Positions 57,111 through 64,000 of a DNA stretch of 64,000 nt are shown in pieces. Where the stretch lies: positions 2,232,001-2,296,000 of the forward strand of contig NZ_CP048817.1 of assembly GCF_014171475.1 (NCBI RefSeq), written 5' to 3'. The translations under genes were made by a program, and so were the position numbers. How positions within the stretch are numbered: position 1 is the stretch's first letter; each line of letters starts with the position of its first letter. This DNA is from Sphingomonas sp. So64.6b (GTDB lineage Bacteria > Pseudomonadota > Alphaproteobacteria > Sphingomonadales > Sphingomonadaceae). The notes beneath the pieces are model-generated. The model was given only the letters and a program-made list of their open reading frames with translations, did not search any database and had not been told where the DNA came from.

Positions 57111-60022
57111 CGCACTTGCCCCTTGCGACCGCGCGCCGCAGCAACCGGCGGTGATGCCGGCGGACTGCCCCGAGCCGTGGAGACCGCTTCGATCGGTGCC
57201 CGGGCGAGCCATTTCGCGGCCGCCGCCTTGACCTCATCCAGCGTCACCGACGAGAGCAGCCGGACATAGTCGGTCTGTTCCGCGGTCACCGCCTTGTCGC
57301 GCGCCGATCCGCTCATCGCCGCGGCCCACCAGTCATTCTTGCTCCGTGCCGCGGCCGCCCGGCTCAACAGCGGCTGACGCACCGCCTCCACTTCCTCGGC
57401 GGTGATTGCACCGCTCACCAGCCGTTGCGCCACGGCCTTGCCTTCCGCGACCAGCGCGGCGAGATCGGCGGGCTGGCTTTCGACTTGCGCGATCAGCAAG
57501 CCCTGATCGGCATGGTCGGGCATCGACGTGATCACCATCGGCGCATAGGTCTTGCCCATCTCCACGCGCGCGCGCCGGCGGAATTCGTCGTTGAACACGC
57601 CGGCGACCAGATTGAGCGCATATTCCTCGCGCCGGCGGGCCGGCTCGGCAACGTAGAGCGGCCAGATCAGGCTTGCCGCGGCACGATCCGCAGAGCCGCC
57701 GTGCGTCGCGCGGATCACCGGGAAAGCACGATCCGGAACACGCAGGAAGTGCGCATCCGGGCGTGCGCGATCAGTGGCCGAACGCGGCGGCAGCGCACCG
57801 ATGGTTTTCGCGACCATGCGGATGGCGGTCGCCTCATCGATATCGCCGACCAAGGTCAGTTCGATCGGCGCCTCGGTCAGCGCAGGGCGAAGCAGCCGCA
57901 GGAAATCGGCGCTGCGCAATTTGGCCGCCACCGCCGGCGGCGGCAGGATCTCCGGATGGCCGGGATCGAGCGCCGAGTATAACGCGTCGTTGAGCGACAT
58001 GGTCGGCTCCGTGCCCATCATGCGATACATCATCGACAGCGCGGTCGGCAGGCGCTCGTCGATCGCCGGACGGAAGCCGGGATCGGTCATGAACGCGGCG
58101 AACACCTGAAGTTGCGTTTCGATATTGGCCTTGTTGGTCGAACGCGAGAGCTGGAAGACATCATTGCCGATCTTGTAATCGAATTCCCAGCTGGTGCCGC
58201 GCAGGCTGCGCTCCATATCCCCGTTCGACAGGCGTCCGAGCCCGCCCGCGGTGAGCAGGCTGGCGCCCAGTGTCGCGCCGAAAACACCATCGGCGGGCAG
58301 TTCGCGGCGACCGGCACCCAGTAGCGCGCGCACTTCGATCCCATTGGTTTCAAGCGACGACTGTTTGAAATTCAGGATCGCGCCATTGGCAAAGCGCAAG
58401 CGCACAAAGCCGGGATCAGCGATCACTTCACGACTGGCGACGGTGCCGGGCGTGCCGAAATCGGCATAGGGCCAGACGGTCTTGTCATGATCCGCGAACG
58501 CGGCGAGCGCGGTGCCTGCCTCGTTACGGGCCCAGGCGCTGCGTATCTTCTCGCGATCGAGCGGCGTGGGCAGCACGACCGCGACCAGCGATCCCTTGCC
58601 CGCCCATTTGCTTGCGCCGACCGCCTTGAGCGTCGGCGCGTCGAGCGTTTCCACCGCGACGTCATAAGCGTGCATCGCCTCGCGCGGCGAGACGGCGGGG
58701 CGGTGATCAAGCAACCGGTCGAGGATCATGTTGGCGCGTGTGCCCGCAGTGCGTGAATCGGCGACCGATATGGCGCCGCGCAATACCGCGCGCTTTGCTT
58801 CCATCTGTGCCTCGACCTCCGCCTCGGTCGGCCCGTCCTGAACGAAGCGGCGGAATTCCGCGTGGGCGGCGGCCATGCCCTGTTCCCAGCCATCCTCGAC
58901 CGGCACCGCGATCAGGCACGAGGTGATGAATTCGGGCGCGTCGTTCTCGACCACCATCGCGCCGACCAGCCCGCTTTTCCCGGCATTGACGAGCAGTTTG
59001 AAGCGCTCGGCAAGAATGTCGCGCCAGACCGCGTCGCGTGTTTCGCTGGTGTGGCGCACCATCTCCACCTCGTCACGCGGCGCGGGCGGCAGGATGCGAC
59101 AGGCGGATACGATCGTCGGCATGTCCGGCGCGGCGGTGCTGAAGACATCCAGACCGCGGGCAAAATCGACCTTGCCGGGCGACGCGCGGACCGGCTTTGG
59201 CCCCTTGCCCTGCCATGTGCCGAACCCGGCGCGGACCTGCGCCTCGATCGCATCGAGCGGTTGATCGCCGACCACGACCAGCACGGCGTGTTCCGGCCGG
59301 TACCAGCGATCGTAAAAGGCGCGCAGCGTGTCCGCCCGTGCGGCGGCCAGTGTTGCGGTCGTCCCGCCCGGTTCGCGCGCCACGGTGCGCGATCCCGGCG
59401 CCTGGAAGAGCGAGATTGCGTCACGCACGGCCTGTTGCGGGCCGCCGCGGCTTTGCCGTTCCGCCAGCACCACGCCGCGCTCGATCGCCACCCCGGCATC
59501 AGTGAAGATCACCCCGTCGGCCACGTCGCGCAGCCAGCGGAACCCCTCATCGATGCCCTTCTTGTCGGTCGAGGAGAAGTCGAGCCGGTACGTGGTCGAG
59601 AACAGGGTCGTGGCGGCATTCTGATCGCGCCCGAACGCCACGCCGAGCGCGGCGAAACGGCGGTCAAGATCGCCCTGCGGCGCGGAACGCGTGGTGCGGA
59701 ACGCCAGATGCTCGACGAAATGCGCGTAACCGCGCTCCGCATCCCGTTCCTCGAAACTGCCGACATCGATCCCCAGCCGCATCGACAGGCCGCCGGCCGG
59801 GTTTGCCGCATGCATGATCGCATAACGCATGCCGTTGGGCAGGACGCCCGAGCGGATATCGGGATCGGCAAGCACGGTTTGCCGCGGTGTGACGACGACG
59901 CGCGGCTTGTCCTGACCGCCAAGCGCCGGGCTTGTCGCCATTGCCGCCGCCGCGATCGCGACGAACGCCGTCAACGCGCAGCTAAGGCGCCCCGCAAATG
60001 GCCTGGACTTGAATAACATCAT
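57107..60022 (-). CDS. M16-family zinc metallopeptidase (two-lobed, PqqL/pitrilysin-like)
   Basis: About 971 aa from ATG 60022 with a signal peptide (AFVAIAAAAMATSPALGG). The inverted zinc motif HFVEH is at about 101-105 (His101, Glu104, His105), with the downstream zinc Glu in AIERGVVLAERQSRGG. A second, inactive M16 half follows. The family cleaves short peptides and degraded proteins in a closed chamber. It is coupled to the TPR gene and is 1.1 kb upstream of the RiPP precursor, with no sign of a link. Confidence 0.9.
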   Translation of the reverse strand: MMLFKSRPFAGRLSCALTAFVAIAAAAMATSPALGGQDKPRVVVTPRQTVLADPDIRSGVLPNGMRYAIMHAANPAGGLSMRLGIDVGSFEERDAERGYAHFVEHLAFRTTRSAPQGDLDRRFAALGVAFGRDQNAATTLFSTTYRLDFSSTDKKGIDEGFRWLRDVADGVIFTDAGVAIERGVVLAERQSRGGPQQAVRDAISLFQAPGSRTVAREPGGTTATLAAARADTLRAFYDRWYRPEHAVLVVVGDQPLDAIEAQVRAGFGTWQGKGPKPVRASPGKVDFARGLDVFSTAAPDMPTIVSACRILPPAPRDEVEMVRHTSETRDAVWRDILAERFKLLVNAGKSGLVGAMVVENDAPEFITSCLIAVPVEDGWEQGMAAAHAEFRRFVQDGPTEAEVEAQMEAKRAVLRGAISVADSRTAGTRANMILDRLLDHRPAVSPREAMHAYDVAVETLDAPTLKAVGASKWAGKGSLVAVVLPTPLDREKIRSAWARNEAGTALAAFADHDKTVWPYADFGTPGTVASREVIADPGFVRLRFANGAILNFKQSSLETNGIEVRALLGAGRRELPADGVFGATLGASLLTAGGLGRLSNGDMERSLRGTSWEFDYKIGNDVFQLSRSTNKANIETQLQVFAAFMTDPGFRPAIDERLPTALSMMYRMMGTEPTMSLNDALYSALDPGHPEILPPPAVAAKLRSADFLRLLRPALTEAPIELTLVGDIDEATAIRMVAKTIGALPPRSATDRARPDAHFLRVPDRAFPVIRATHGGSADRAAASLIWPLYVAEPARRREEYALNLVAGVFNDEFRRRARVEMGKTYAPMVITSMPDHADQGLLIAQVESQPADLAALVAEGKAVAQRLVSGAITAEEVEAVRQPLLSRAAAARSKNDWWAAAMSGSARDKAVTAEQTDYVRLLSSVTLDEVKAAAAKWLARAPIEAVSTARGSPPASPPVAAARGRKGQVR

Positions 60023-60242
60023 ATTCCCCCGATCCTTCATCTAGCTGAGGAATGGCGAGCGGCGCCAGCGGGATATCATCGACTTTGGATACGGTTGGGG
60101 AGGCATGGTTTCGGGCATGTCGAGCGTGCGAAAGTCCCTGATGGCCCAGCTTGGGGCGACGGCCCGCGACCGGGGTGGCGCCGGGTGGCGGCCTGAATCG
60201 ACGTGTCGAGCATTTGAGACCGTAATTTCGCGTCACGATCGC

Positions 60243-60401
60243 GTTCAAATTCCCGCAGTTGCGGGAAGTGCTGCGCGAAAATGCTTTTTTGGGTGTTCTG
60301 CGGGAAGCTGCGGGAAAAACTGCGGGAAAACCGGCGAGCGCGCACGGGAAAATTACGGTCGCGCTGCGGGAATATTGGGAAATGTTGGGTTGAAATCATG
60401 G
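60243..60401 (-). repeat. Dispersed TTCCCG-array repeat, copy B (inverted relative to copy A)
   Basis: Six CGGGAA hexamers (60262, 60301, 60311, 60323, 60345, 60367), five of them preceded by TG, and one TTCCCG at 60250. TTCCCGCA-GT-TGCGGGAA (60250-60267) is a strong hairpin. On the minus strand the order of units and spacers matches copy A at 3818-3965. No open frame in it looks real. Confidence 0.65.
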
Positions 60402-60539
60402 CCTGCTCTGTTCCGGTTCTGCTCAGTGCAAATGGTGCAGCGGATGCGCTTTCACGCGCGCTGCGCGCGTTGTGCGGCGGAGAGCAGGCATGACGCAGTC
60501 AGCAAGCCACTTGAATCGAACCACGCGACGGGTTCGGGG

Positions 60540-60572
60540 GGAGATATGGGACACCGGATGTGTCGTATCTCC
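60540..60572. other. Interrupted inverted repeat
   Basis: GGAGATA (60540-60546) pairs with TATCTCC (60566-60572), and GACAC (60550-60554) with GTGTC (60560-60564). There is a small internal loop and a 5-nt apical loop. It could be an operator or RNA structure. Confidence 0.5.
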
Positions 60573-60803
60573 GGCGCGGGACACCCTAGGAGCCAGGAGT
60601 ATATTGCTTTAATTTCAGTAGTTTACCGGAATCGGTTAGCGGATACCTGTAAAAACTGCGCGTTTGATGAAATTGGAATTTTTGTGGCCGCCGATCCGTA
60701 TCCGGCTCGTTCGGTTCGACACGATCCCTCCTCGGCTATCGTGTCACTCAATTATCCTCTCTCACTCAAGGGGTGCACTTGTTCTCTCTGGACGGCCTTC
60801 CTG

Positions 60804-60941
60804 GATCAGCGCGCGCATGTTGCCGATGCCCTGCGCCGCGATCACGCCCAACTTGGCGAGGTGCCCGCGAAAGCCGTTGAGGAGTTGCGTGCGCTGAGCG
60901 ACCAGCATCTCGCGCACCTTGTGCTGCATCCGAACAGCCTG
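60804..60941 (-). pseudogene. IS110-family transposase fragment
   Basis: Translated on the minus strand: QAVRMQHKVREMLVAQRTQL and LNGFRGHLAKLGVIAAQGIG. This is the central segment typical of IS110 transposases (MLVxQRTQLxNxxRGHLAExG). The N-terminal DEDD half and the C-terminal half are absent. The sequence on either side is unrelated. It shows past transposition next to the RiPP locus. Confidence 0.6.
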
Positions 60942-61130
60942 ATTGGCGATTCCAGTGCCGGTCCTGGCGCGATATATATCGGGCGCTATGGGGGCGATGA
61001 GTTGAGTCACGACGACTTGCCTGACATCTGCTGCGCTGCAAAATTTTCTCATTATAGTTGTAAATCTCAGCTGGTTGGTTTAGGTCTGACGACGATAGAT
61101 TAAGCCGGCAATCAATTAAGGGGTTATCTC

Positions 61131-61262
61131 ATGGACAAGATTCAGCAGACCATCGCGACCGAAGCGAAGCCCGTCTGGACCGCTCCGGTAATCGATGTCG
61201 TTTCCGCGCAGACGACCGCTGGCGGCGCGGCCGTTCCGGTTGAGAACCTCACGTCTTCCTGA
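61131..61262 (+). CDS. RiPP precursor peptide with lasso-like leader (43 aa)
   Basis: ATG 61131 has AAGGGG 8 nt upstream. The leader ends VWTAPVIDVVSAQTTA, carrying W16-x-x-P19-x-I21, the aromatic-Pro-aliphatic pattern recognised by lasso B1 proteins, and Thr at -2 of the likely cut. The proposed core is GGAAVPVENLTSS: Gly1 could join Glu8 in an 8-residue ring with a 5-residue tail NLTSS. A 9-residue ring from Ala30 to Glu38 is also possible. The tail lacks a large plug residue, so a true lasso thread is uncertain. A hairpin follows before the cyclase-like gene. Confidence 0.72.
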   Translation: MDKIQQTIATEAKPVWTAPVIDVVSAQTTAGGAAVPVENLTSS

Positions 61263-61272
61263 TTTTCAAGAG

Positions 61273-61301
61273 CTGACAAACGGTTACCGCCGATTTGTCA
61301 G
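61273..61301 (+). other. First hairpin after the RiPP precursor
   Basis: CTGACAAA (61273-61280) pairs with TTTGTCAG (61294-61301), starting 10 nt after the precursor stop. It could protect the precursor mRNA from decay. Confidence 0.5.
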
Positions 61302-61319
61302 TCCGCTACGCTTTACGGG

Positions 61320-61348
61320 CAGCCATCGCTTCGGCGATGGCTGTTTTT
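61320..61348 (+). terminator. Terminator/attenuator between RiPP precursor and cyclase genes
   Basis: CAGCCATCGC (61320-61329), a TTCG tetraloop and GCGATGGCTG (61334-61343) form a perfect stem followed by five Ts. It lies 80 bp before the cyclase-like gene. Partial termination here would give more precursor than enzyme, as is common in RiPP operons. Confidence 0.88.
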
Positions 61349-61427
61349 GTGATTTGACGGGCTGATTGTGCTCGCGCACCCTGACTCCTCATCCTGGCCG
61401 AATCGGCGATGGAGCCGGAGCTAATTC

Positions 61428-63329
61428 ATGTCCATTTGCGGGCGCGCTACCTGTTCCTCCGATGACCCACGGCCAATCGACCGTACGCTCGCCGCGCTGA
61501 CGCTCGGATCACCGCGCCTCCGTGTCCAGACTCTCGTGGACGGCGCACGGATCGCAGGATGCGACGGTGCCTCCGTCGCGGCGGCACCGGGCGGTCGGGG
61601 GGCGGCGTTCGATGGGCGAATCGACAATGGCGAAGATTTACGGCGCGCGCTGAACATCGGCGCTGGCGAAGCGCGCAGCGCCGCACAGCTTGTGCTGGCC
61701 GCCCATGCCGCCTGGGGTGACGCGCTTTGCGACCATGTCATTGGCGATTACGCCCTGGCCGTATGGAACGGCGCAACGCGGCGCATGATGCTGGCGGTTG
61801 ACCCTGGGGCTTTCCGGCCGCTCTTCTACTGGCTCGGTGCCGGACAGATGCTGTTTGCGACCGAGCAGCGCGGCTTATGGGCCGATCCAGAGGTGCCTAA
61901 AGAGGTCGATGAGCGGCAGATGGCGCACTGGCTCGCGATGATGCCGCGCGATCCCGATCGCAGTTTCTTCGTCGATATCTGCAACGTGCCCCCCGGCCAT
62001 CGCGTGGTGTGGGAAGGCGGCAAGGCCCGGAGCGAGCGGTGGTGGCAGCCCGAAACGCTGCCGATCCTGAAACTGAAGACCGATCAGGATTATGAGGAGG
62101 TCCTGCGCGCCACGCTCGACCAAGCCGTACGATGCCGGATCGGCGCGGATGAAAAGATCGGCGTCCAGCTGAGCGGCGGACTCGACAGCACCGCAGTGAC
62201 CGCGATGGCCGCTCGCGCGCTGGACGAACAGGGACGCGGGCTCACCGCCTTCACCGCCGCCCCGGCGAAACCCGTCCAGATCGAAACCCGAAACCGTTTC
62301 AGCGACGAATGGACCCATGCGGCGGCGCTGGCGGCGATGTATCCCAATATCGAACATGTCCGCATCGCGAATGACGAGATGCCGGTATTGGAGGCGGTGG
62401 AAGGACGCGAAGGCGGGCAGGATTGGCCGATCCTGAATGCCAGCAACACCGTGTGGGTCGACGGCATCGACCGCGCGGCGCGAGATCGGCGGATCGACGT
62501 GATGCTGATCGGTGCGATGGGCAATTTCACGATCAGCCATGACGGCATGGCCGCCTTTGGACAACAGTTGCGGCAGGGCCGGCTGTTGACCGCGCTGGAA
62601 ACCGGAATGGCGATGCGGCGCAATGGCGGCCAGCGCTGGTTGAATCTGCTGAACCATGCGGCTGCGGCGTTGCTCCCCAACGCCGCGCTGCGCAGGCTTC
62701 GCTCATTCGCCGGCAAGCGCGACATGGGGCTGTTCGACTATTCGATCGCCAGCCGCGCCTTCCTGAACGAGACCGGGACGGAGGACGACGCCAGAGCGGT
62801 GGCCGGCAATCTCTACAATCTTGCCGGCGGCGATTCGCGCAAATTGCGACTGCTGGCGCTCGCGCGCTCCAGTCATCGTGGTCAACAATATTGGTCGTCA
62901 CGCCGCCTTTATGGCCTCGACGTCCGCGATCCGACCGGCGATCGCCGCCTGATCGAGCTGGCGCTGATGATCCCCGACGAAAAATGGATGCGCGACGGTG
63001 TGCCACGCGCGCTGCTTCGCCACGCGATGGCCGGGCTGGTTCCCGATCTCATTTTGAACGAGCGCCGAAGAGGGCTGCAAGGGGCCGACTGGCAGCTTGG
63101 GTTCGAGGAGGCATTACCCGGCCTGAAAGCGGAACTCGGCAGGCTGCGCCACAGCCCGCTGGCGGCGCGCGCGCTCGATCTCGACCGGATGGAAAAGCTG
63201 CTTGAAGACTGGCCGGGGGCCTATGCGGCAAGTAGCGCGGATGACGCGAACACCGCCTATCTGCTCGCGGTGAGCCGGGGCATCACCGCCGGCCGTTTCA
63301 TCCGCCGGATGGAGGGCGGCAACCAGTGA
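61428..63329 (+). CDS. Asparagine-synthase-like protein, probable lasso-type macrolactam synthetase
   Basis: A 633-aa protein with an N-terminal Ntn-like domain and an ATP-pyrophosphatase domain with SGGLDST at 249-255. Active asparagine synthases begin MCG, with Cys1 as nucleophile; here it is MSICGR, with Cys at position 4, so glutaminase activity is doubtful. That is also typical of McjC-type lasso cyclases, which adenylate an Asp/Glu side chain and let the N-terminal amine attack. It directly follows the precursor gene. GGAG lies 8 nt before ATG 61428. Alternative: a different amide-forming role. Confidence 0.8.
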   Translation: MSICGRATCSSDDPRPIDRTLAALTLGSPRLRVQTLVDGARIAGCDGASVAAAPGGRGAAFDGRIDNGEDLRRALNIGAGEARSAAQLVLAAHAAWGDALCDHVIGDYALAVWNGATRRMMLAVDPGAFRPLFYWLGAGQMLFATEQRGLWADPEVPKEVDERQMAHWLAMMPRDPDRSFFVDICNVPPGHRVVWEGGKARSERWWQPETLPILKLKTDQDYEEVLRATLDQAVRCRIGADEKIGVQLSGGLDSTAVTAMAARALDEQGRGLTAFTAAPAKPVQIETRNRFSDEWTHAAALAAMYPNIEHVRIANDEMPVLEAVEGREGGQDWPILNASNTVWVDGIDRAARDRRIDVMLIGAMGNFTISHDGMAAFGQQLRQGRLLTALETGMAMRRNGGQRWLNLLNHAAAALLPNAALRRLRSFAGKRDMGLFDYSIASRAFLNETGTEDDARAVAGNLYNLAGGDSRKLRLLALARSSHRGQQYWSSRRLYGLDVRDPTGDRRLIELALMIPDEKWMRDGVPRALLRHAMAGLVPDLILNERRRGLQGADWQLGFEEALPGLKAELGRLRHSPLAARALDLDRMEKLLEDWPGAYAASSADDANTAYLLAVSRGITAGRFIRRMEGGNQ

Positions 63330-63333
63330 ATAG

Positions 63334-64000
63334 TTACAGATAGCCGAGCCGGCGCATCGTCGCGCCATGATCGTCGGCGATTCGCGCGGCAACCGTTCCC
63401 GGCATCGCCTCACGCCAACCGCCTGCGCGCCCGGAGCGAAAAAATGGCGCATTCGACCCTCCAAGCCGCTCGGCGAATCCATCACGCGTCTCCTGCCTCA
63501 CAAGGACATCGAACGACGACGATTCAACCGCCCGCGCGATCGTCGCATCATCCTCCTTACGCCCGAGAAACCGCGCAGCGGCGGTGAACGACGCGACCGG
63601 ATCGGTGATCATATCCTCGTAACGTATCAGCCGGACCGGAAAATCAGATTGATCGAGCCAGCTCCGAACGTGCCCGCTCCAGGTCGATACGAACTGGTAG
63701 ATCTGCCGGTTCGAGTGCTTGCCGCTGGTACCCAGCGCGAAATCGGGATCGGCCATGTCGTCGACTATCCTGGCCAATGGTTTGCCGAAATGATGGACGC
63801 AGGACAGCGCCACATCACGTGGGTCACGCACGATCAGGATCGCCCGGTCGATAATGTCGGCGGGAAAGGGCGGCTCGGTCGCGCCGGGCGGGACCAGCCA
63901 GGCGTCATGCGCCTTGACCGGTGCGGCGAATTCGCCTGCCACCCTGCGGCTGATCCAAGGTCGCACCCGCGCGATCTCGGCATTGCTCAGGTCGCCTGTG
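63334..64000 (-). CDS. Sulfotransferase (5' end outside window)
   Basis: The frame stays open to the right edge (residues 222 or so seen). It has the 3'-phosphate-binding motif of PAPS sulfotransferases, LIVRDPRDVALSCVHHF (Arg and Ser), and a C-terminal FFRSGRAGGWREAM matching the RxGxxGxW end. The 5'-phosphate P-loop lies outside. The family moves sulfate from PAPS to hydroxyls or amines. It is convergent with the cyclase gene with only 4 bp between stops. A tailoring role on the RiPP is an inference. Confidence 0.85.
   Translation of the reverse strand, partial: TGDLSNAEIARVRPWISRRVAGEFAAPVKAHDAWLVPPGATEPPFPADIIDRAILIVRDPRDVALSCVHHFGKPLARIVDDMADPDFALGTSGKHSNRQIYQFVSTWSGHVRSWLDQSDFPVRLIRYEDMITDPVASFTAAARFLGRKEDDATIARAVESSSFDVLVRQETRDGFAERLGGSNAPFFRSGRAGGWREAMPGTVAARIADDHGATMRRLGYL

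Larger units (their letters stand above)
60402..61130. other. Gene-poor AT-rich region with hairpin and transposase remnant
   Basis: No gene is seen. The composition is more A+T-rich than neighbouring genes, especially 60600-60740 and 61040-61130. It holds a hairpin at 60540-60572 and an IS110 remnant at 60804-60941, and ends with the ribosome site of the RiPP precursor. Confidence 0.5.

Noticed and set aside
57107..60022. M16 protease as the RiPP leader peptidase or lasso isopeptidase
   Set aside because: Lasso leader peptidases are transglutaminase-like and known isopeptidases are S9-type; the gene is on the other strand and separated by 1.1 kb with a repeat and IS remnant.
60105..61103. 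Long plus-strand open frame (332 codons) before the RiPP precursor
   Set aside because: It runs through the hexamer repeat, a hairpin and the antisense of the IS110 remnant, shows no domain, and has no ribosome site. Openness is due to base composition.

Overview
The window reads as chromosome of a high-GC alphaproteobacterium, most likely a sphingomonad. This is inferred from a full-length CtrA with its own TTAA-N7-TTAA box, a PhoK/SPAP-type alkaline phosphatase, the CCCCTCCCGC/GCGGGAGGGG palindromes, a Wzc/Wza exopolysaccharide locus and a lasso-type RiPP locus. No rRNA, tRNA, CRISPR array, prophage or intact insertion sequence was found. Two decayed transposase fragments are present.

Layout. 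0-10 kb: an M28 peptidase tail, an RcnB-like protein, free-Met-sulfoxide reductase, a DUF2971 protein, ArfB, an RluA-type pseudouridine synthase, an M15 peptidase, a pirin/WrbA pair with a divergent LysR regulator, ctrA, and a small membrane protein/XRE regulator pair. 10-16 kb: an exported amidohydrolase coupled to a 3-hydroxyisobutyrate-dehydrogenase-type enzyme, threonine dehydratase, a lipoprotein and Bpt. 15.4-18.7 kb: a tightly overlapped operon of circularly permuted ATP-grasp, alpha-E and transglutaminase-like proteins; the last lacks the catalytic Cys. 18.8-24.5 kb: a DsbD-like protein, alkaline phosphatase, a phytanoyl-CoA dioxygenase-like protein and a beta-helix protein. 25-30.8 kb: a methionine-cycle operon (ArsR-methyltransferase regulator, metF, and metH split into two genes) behind a perfect 20-bp palindrome.

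33-46.3 kb is an exopolysaccharide locus: polymerase/ligase, a TPR-like protein, a BY-kinase co-polymerase with an eight-fold Tyr-Gly tail, a Wza exporter, an initiating sugar transferase, a GT4 glycosyltransferase, a metallophosphoesterase, a secreted protein, rmlB, rmlA and galU. 46.4-49 kb encodes a cyanide-insensitive-type bd oxidase with a 39-aa third subunit. 49-57 kb holds tandem FKBP isomerases, rpsU, cysS, a D-2-hydroxyacid dehydrogenase and a class II DAHP synthase that is in frame with an upstream HTH domain. 55.6-60 kb is an M16 protease/TPR pair.

The right end (61.1-64 kb) is the most unusual part. A 43-aa RiPP precursor with a lasso-like leader and a candidate 8-residue ring is followed, after two hairpins, by an asparagine-synthase-like cyclase. 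This cyclase gene converges with a sulfotransferase gene cut by the window edge. The leader protease and recognition protein are not in the window. A second unexpected structure is a roughly 100-140 bp dispersed repeat rich in TTCCCGCAG units, present as two inverted copies at about 3.8 and 60.3 kb.
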